The translations under genes and the position numbers were made by a program. From NCBI GenBank assembly GCA_027532825.1, contig JAPZTL010000008.1:1-64000 (forward strand): a DNA stretch of 64,000 nucleotides. Reading direction: 5' to 3'. A model generated the notes under the pieces. It searched no databases and was not told the origin of the DNA. It saw nothing but the letters and a program-made list of their open reading frames with translations. Position 1 is the stretch's first letter; the number at the start of each line of letters is the position of its first letter. Of this stretch, positions 60,923-64,000 are shown piece after piece. The DNA is from Silanimonas sp021297925. Lineage in GTDB: Bacteria > Pseudomonadota > Gammaproteobacteria > Xanthomonadales > Xanthomonadaceae.

Positions 60923-62386
60923 TTATTCGCGCCAGCTGTGGCCGTGGCGTTCGGGCAGCGCCAGCGCGCTGGTCGGGCCCCAGGTGCCGGCGGGGTAGGG
61001 CTTCGGTTCCTGTCCGCGTGCCGTCCAGCCGCCGAGGATCTGGTCCACCCACGACCACGCCGACTCGATCTCGTCGCGGCGCACGAACAACGTGCCATTG
61101 CCTTGCAGGGCGTCGAGGTAGAGGCGCTCGTAGGCGATCCGCTTGCGCTCGTTGGCGAAGGCGTCGTGCAAGTCGAGGTCAAGCGCGACTTGCGAGAGCT
61201 TGACGCCGGTGCGGTCGAGGCCTGGCGTCTTGTTCATCAGCATCAGCGAGATGCGCTCCTCCGGCTGCAGCCGGATCAGCAGCGCGTTCGGCTCCGGCCG
61301 CGCGCCCTCGCCGTCGAAGATCGAATGCGGCACCGCGCGCATCTTCACGTAGATCTCGGTGGCGCGTCGCGGCAGGCGCTTGCCCGTGCGCAGGTAGAAC
61401 GGCACGCCGCTCCAGCGCCAGTTGTCGATGTGGGCGCGGATGGCCACGAAGCTCTCGGTGCGGCTCTTCCGGCCGAGTTCGTCGGCGTAGCCCGGCACGG
61501 CCTTGCCGTCGATCGCGCCGGCCGTGTACTGCCCGGCCACCGTGTGGGTCGCGACGTCGTCGCCTTCGATCGGCCGCAGCGAGCGCAGCACCTTCAGCTT
61601 CTCGTTACGCACCGCGCCCGGGTCGAAGTGCGAGGGCGGCTCCATGGCGGTCAGCGTCAGCAGCTGCAGCAGGTGGTTCTGCACCATGTCGCGCATGGCG
61701 CCGGACTCGTCGTAGTAGCCGCCCCGCCCTTCGAGGCCCACGGTCTCGGCGACGGTGATCTGCACCTGCTCGACGAAGCGCGAATTCCACAGCGGTTCGA
61801 ACAGCGCGTTGCCGAAGCGAAGCGCGAGCAGGTTCTGCACGCCCTCCTTGCCGAGGTAATGGTCGACGCGGAAGACCTGCGCTTCGCGGAACACGCGCGC
61901 CACGGCCTCGTTGATGGCCACCGAGCTGTCGAAGTCGTGGCCGATGGGCTTCTCGAGCATCACGCGCATGCGCGCATCGGCCACGCCGCCGGCGGCCAGG
62001 GCGTCGCAGATCGGCCCGTACCAGCGCGGCGCGGTGGAGAGGTGGACCAGCGTGTCGCCCTCGCCCCGGAGCATCGCGATCCGGGCCGACAGGGCGGCCA
62101 GCGCCGACGCGTCGTCGATGGCGGCGGGCTGGTAGTGGCAGCGCGCCAGCAGCCGGTCCAGCGCCGCGTCGTTGAGTTCGCCCGGCGCGATCGCGCGACG
62201 AACCGATTCGGCGACGTGGGCGCGGAACGCCGACTCGTCCAGGGCGCTGCGGGCGCTGCCGAGCACCTTCAGCGCCGCCGGCACCAGGCTGTCCCGCTCC
62301 AGCGCGTACAGCGACGGCAGCAGCATGCGCTGCGCGAGGTCGCCGGTGGCGCCGAACAGCACGAAAAGCGAAGCATCCTGGGTCAT
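60923..62386 (-). CDS. zwf: Glucose-6-phosphate dehydrogenase
   Basis: 487 residues from ATG 62386. NADP motif FGATGDLAQRMLLPSLY, active site RVDHYLGKE, and EKPIGHD. First enzyme of the operon zwf-pgl-edd-glk-eda. An in-frame ATG at 62476 would add 30 residues and lies near the divergent lptM promoter; the family N-terminus favours 62386, though no clear ribosome site precedes it. Confidence 0.96.
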   Translation of the reverse strand: MTQDASLFVLFGATGDLAQRMLLPSLYALERDSLVPAALKVLGSARSALDESAFRAHVAESVRRAIAPGELNDAALDRLLARCHYQPAAIDDASALAALSARIAMLRGEGDTLVHLSTAPRWYGPICDALAAGGVADARMRVMLEKPIGHDFDSSVAINEAVARVFREAQVFRVDHYLGKEGVQNLLALRFGNALFEPLWNSRFVEQVQITVAETVGLEGRGGYYDESGAMRDMVQNHLLQLLTLTAMEPPSHFDPGAVRNEKLKVLRSLRPIEGDDVATHTVAGQYTAGAIDGKAVPGYADELGRKSRTESFVAIRAHIDNWRWSGVPFYLRTGKRLPRRATEIYVKMRAVPHSIFDGEGARPEPNALLIRLQPEERISLMLMNKTPGLDRTGVKLSQVALDLDLHDAFANERKRIAYERLYLDALQGNGTLFVRRDEIESAWSWVDQILGGWTARGQEPKPYPAGTWGPTSALALPERHGHSWRE

Positions 62387-62394
62387 GGGACGGG

Positions 62395-62425
62395 CCGGTA
62401 CGAGGGTCACCGACCAGCGTACCGG
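62395..62425. promoter_or_regulatory. Perfect 8-bp inverted repeat upstream of zwf
   Basis: CCGGTACG (62395-62402) and CGTACCGG (62418-62425) with inner GGTC-ACC-GACC. Either an operator or a leader hairpin starting 9 bp from the zwf ATG. Confidence 0.5.
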
Positions 62426-62496
62426 GGCCGCCGGACGACGGGGGGCTCCAGGCGTCGCAGTCGCAATCGTATTCATCGGTCGGCGGGCGCGCTGGC

Positions 62497-62502
62497 TATA
62501 CT
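62497..62502 (+). promoter_or_regulatory. -10 element of lptM-dapF
   Basis: TATACT, 27 bp before ATG 62530. Confidence 0.5.
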
Positions 62503-62529
62503 CGCGCCATCGTTTCCCGAGTGCGCGCC

Positions 62530-62646
62530 ATGCCTCTCCGTCGCCTGTTCCCGCTGCTGCTCGCCGCCGCCATCCTCGTCCTCGCCGGCTGCGGCAACAA
62601 GGGCGATCTCGTCCGGCCGACCCCGGCGTCGACCGCCGGCGCATGA
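62530..62646 (+). CDS. lptM: LptM-like small lipoprotein
   Basis: 38 residues: signal peptide, lipobox LAGC (Cys21), then CGNKGDLVRP, the LptM/YifL signature. In E. coli LptM helps LptD maturation, and the gene precedes dapF as here. Its stop overlaps the dapF ATG by 4 bp. Confidence 0.9.
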   Translation: MPLRRLFPLLLAAAILVLAGCGNKGDLVRPTPASTAGA

Positions 62647-63488
62647 CGGTCGCGGCGCTGGCGCGGCGCTTCACCAAGATGCACGGCGCGGGCAACGATT
62701 TCGTCGTGCTCGACCTGCGCCACGGGGAGCCGCCCCCGACGCCCGGCGAGGCCGCGCGGATGGGCGACCGCCACCGCGGCATCGGGTTCGACCAGCTGCT
62801 CACCATCGAGCGCCCGGCGACGCCGGGCGCGGTCGCCGCCTACCGCATCTGGAATGCCGACGGCAGCCCTACCGGTCAATGCGGCAACGGCGCGCGCTGC
62901 GTCGCCGCGTGGCTGGTGCGCGACGGCAGCGCCACCACGGCCCGCTTCCGCATGGACAGTCCGGCCGGCCCGATCGAGGCCGAGGCCCTGCCCGACGGCG
63001 GCTTCGCGCTCGACATGGGGGTGCCACGCTTCGCGCCCGCGGACGTGCCGCTGGCGCTCCCGGGACCTGCGCCCGACTACGCGCTGGCCACGCCGTGGGG
63101 CGAACTGCGCTTCGGCGCCGTGTCCATGGGTAACCCGCATGCGGTCGTCGAGGTCGATGACCTCGTCGCGGCCGACATCGCCGGCGTGGCGACATGGCTG
63201 CAGGCGCAACCGGTCTTCCCGCAGGGCGTGAACGTCGGCTTCGTCCGCGTTCTCGCGACCGACCACATCGCCTTGCGGGTCGTCGAGCGCGGTGCCGGCG
63301 AGACCCTCGCCTGCGGCAGCGGCGCCTGCGCGGCGGTCGCCGTGCTCGCGTCGCGCGGGCGGGTGGGCCGGTCGATGCGGGTCGACCTGCCGGGCGGCAC
63401 GCTTCGCATCGATTGGCCGGGCGGCGACGCGCCCTTGCGGATGGCCGGCCCGGCCGCATTCGTGTTCGAAGGAGAGTGGACCCCATGA
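62643..63488 (+). CDS. dapF: Diaminopimelate epimerase
   Basis: 281 residues. Converts LL- to meso-diaminopimelate for lysine and peptidoglycan. The two catalytic cysteines are in GQCGNGARC and ACGSGACA; opening FTKMHGAGNDFVVLD is diagnostic. ATGA overlaps with lptM and the DUF484 gene. Confidence 0.97.
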   Translation: MTVAALARRFTKMHGAGNDFVVLDLRHGEPPPTPGEAARMGDRHRGIGFDQLLTIERPATPGAVAAYRIWNADGSPTGQCGNGARCVAAWLVRDGSATTARFRMDSPAGPIEAEALPDGGFALDMGVPRFAPADVPLALPGPAPDYALATPWGELRFGAVSMGNPHAVVEVDDLVAADIAGVATWLQAQPVFPQGVNVGFVRVLATDHIALRVVERGAGETLACGSGACAAVAVLASRGRVGRSMRVDLPGGTLRIDWPGGDAPLRMAGPAAFVFEGEWTP

Positions 63489-64000
63489 CGGACGATCGCA
63501 GCGCGCGCCACGAGGCGCACGAGGTGGCGCAGTGGCTGCGCCGCCACCCGCGGTTCCTCGAGCAGTTCCCCGACCTCGCGGTGACGCTGGTCGTGCCGAA
63601 GGACGGCGGCGCCAGCGCCTCGCTGGCCGGCTACCAGCTCGAGGTGCTGCGCGAGAAGAACCGCGAGCTGACCCGCCGGCTGCACGAGCTCGGCGGCAAT
63701 GCGCAGGTGAACGAGCGCCTCGCGGTGCGCACGCACCAGCTCACGCTGGCGCTGATGCGCGCCCGCAGCGCCGCCGACACCCTGCGGGCCATGGTCGCCG
63801 TGCTGGGCGAGGACTTCGCCGGCGACGCGGTGCGCGTGGCCGTCCTCCGCGGCCCGGCGCTCGGCGCCGCCGCCGCGTCGGCCGCCGAGGCGCTCGCGGA
63901 CGCCCCGTGGCTGCGCGTACTCGAGGCTGGAGCCCCCGACGTCGCGGGCCTCGTCGAGTCGCTGGGCGGCGGCGAGCCGACCTGCGGGCGGCTGCCGACC
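63485..64000 (+). CDS. DUF484 family protein, cut by window edge
   Basis: 172 codons visible. EVAQWLRRHPRFLEQFPDL and the coiled-coil-like LREKNRELTRRLHEL are typical of DUF484, a GAF-like family found between dapF and xerC in gammaproteobacteria. Function unknown. Confidence 0.92.
   Translation, partial: MTDDRSARHEAHEVAQWLRRHPRFLEQFPDLAVTLVVPKDGGASASLAGYQLEVLREKNRELTRRLHELGGNAQVNERLAVRTHQLTLALMRARSAADTLRAMVAVLGEDFAGDAVRVAVLRGPALGAAAASAAEALADAPWLRVLEAGAPDVAGLVESLGGGEPTCGRLPT

Noticed and set aside
62387..62476. N-terminal extension of zwf from ATG 62476
   Set aside because: The 30 extra residues are not part of the known family start and would contain the 62395-62425 hairpin.

Overview
The window is a gene-dense, very GC-rich (roughly 70% by eye) chromosomal segment. 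The gene set and order point to a gammaproteobacterium of the order Lysobacterales/Xanthomonadales: smg-dprA-LysM next to def-fmt-rsmB, an AlgZ/AlgR pair fused to hemC, trkAH, an Entner-Doudoroff operon with its own LacI regulator, and secreted S9 peptidases. The assignment is inferred from gene content only. I see no insertion sequence, prophage, CRISPR array or rRNA. One tRNA is present, a CAU-anticodon tRNA whose features fit tRNA-Ile2.

Layout. 1-8.7 kb: priA (cut by the left edge), a 480-bp intergenic region with two perfect inverted DnaA boxes, a membrane-anchored sigma-region-4-like protein, a DUF3667 membrane protein, a MATE exporter and SppA. 8.4-18.7 kb: a lipoprotein, an SDR oxidoreductase, topA with a lysine/alanine-rich tail, smg, dprA, a LysM protein, and the divergent operon def-fmt-rsmB. 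18.7-25.1 kb: envelope region with an ArnT-like glycosyltransferase, a PhoPQ-like two-component system preceded by a PepSY protein, a divergent PepSY gene, and GT2 and GT4 glycosyltransferases. 25.1-35.0 kb: trkA-trkH, a lauroyl-type acyltransferase with two PH-domain membrane proteins, dtd, rpoD and a dicarboxylate/amino-acid symporter. 35.0-36.4 kb: tRNA-Ile2 followed by two small lipoprotein genes of visibly lower GC.

36.4-47.7 kb: hemN, a hypothetical gene, a 2-oxoglutarate dioxygenase, a carboxylesterase, a DesT/FabR-type repressor divergent from a desaturase/reductase pair, algZ-algR-hemC, a WYL regulator and a patatin phospholipase. 47.8-53.1 kb: two tandem secreted prolyl-oligopeptidase-family enzymes and an alpha/beta hydrolase. 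53.2-62.4 kb: a secreted GH13 alpha-glucan enzyme facing the minus-strand operon zwf-pgl-edd-glk-eda, then LacI and a Cys-phosphatase. Together these would turn alpha-glucans into glucose, then glucose 6-phosphate, 6-phosphogluconate, KDPG, pyruvate and triose phosphate. 62.5-64 kb: lptM, dapF and a DUF484 gene cut by the right edge.

The most unusual signal is regulatory. At least nine genes (priA, the sigma-like gene, the GT2 gene, lpxL, dtd, hemN, the dioxygenase, the desT-like repressor and algZ) have a -10-like hexamer ending 6-7 bp before the start codon, which implies leaderless mRNAs. At hemN this agrees with an FNR/Anr-like palindrome centred exactly 41.5 bp upstream of the start codon. 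Most operons also use 1- or 4-nt stop/start overlaps.
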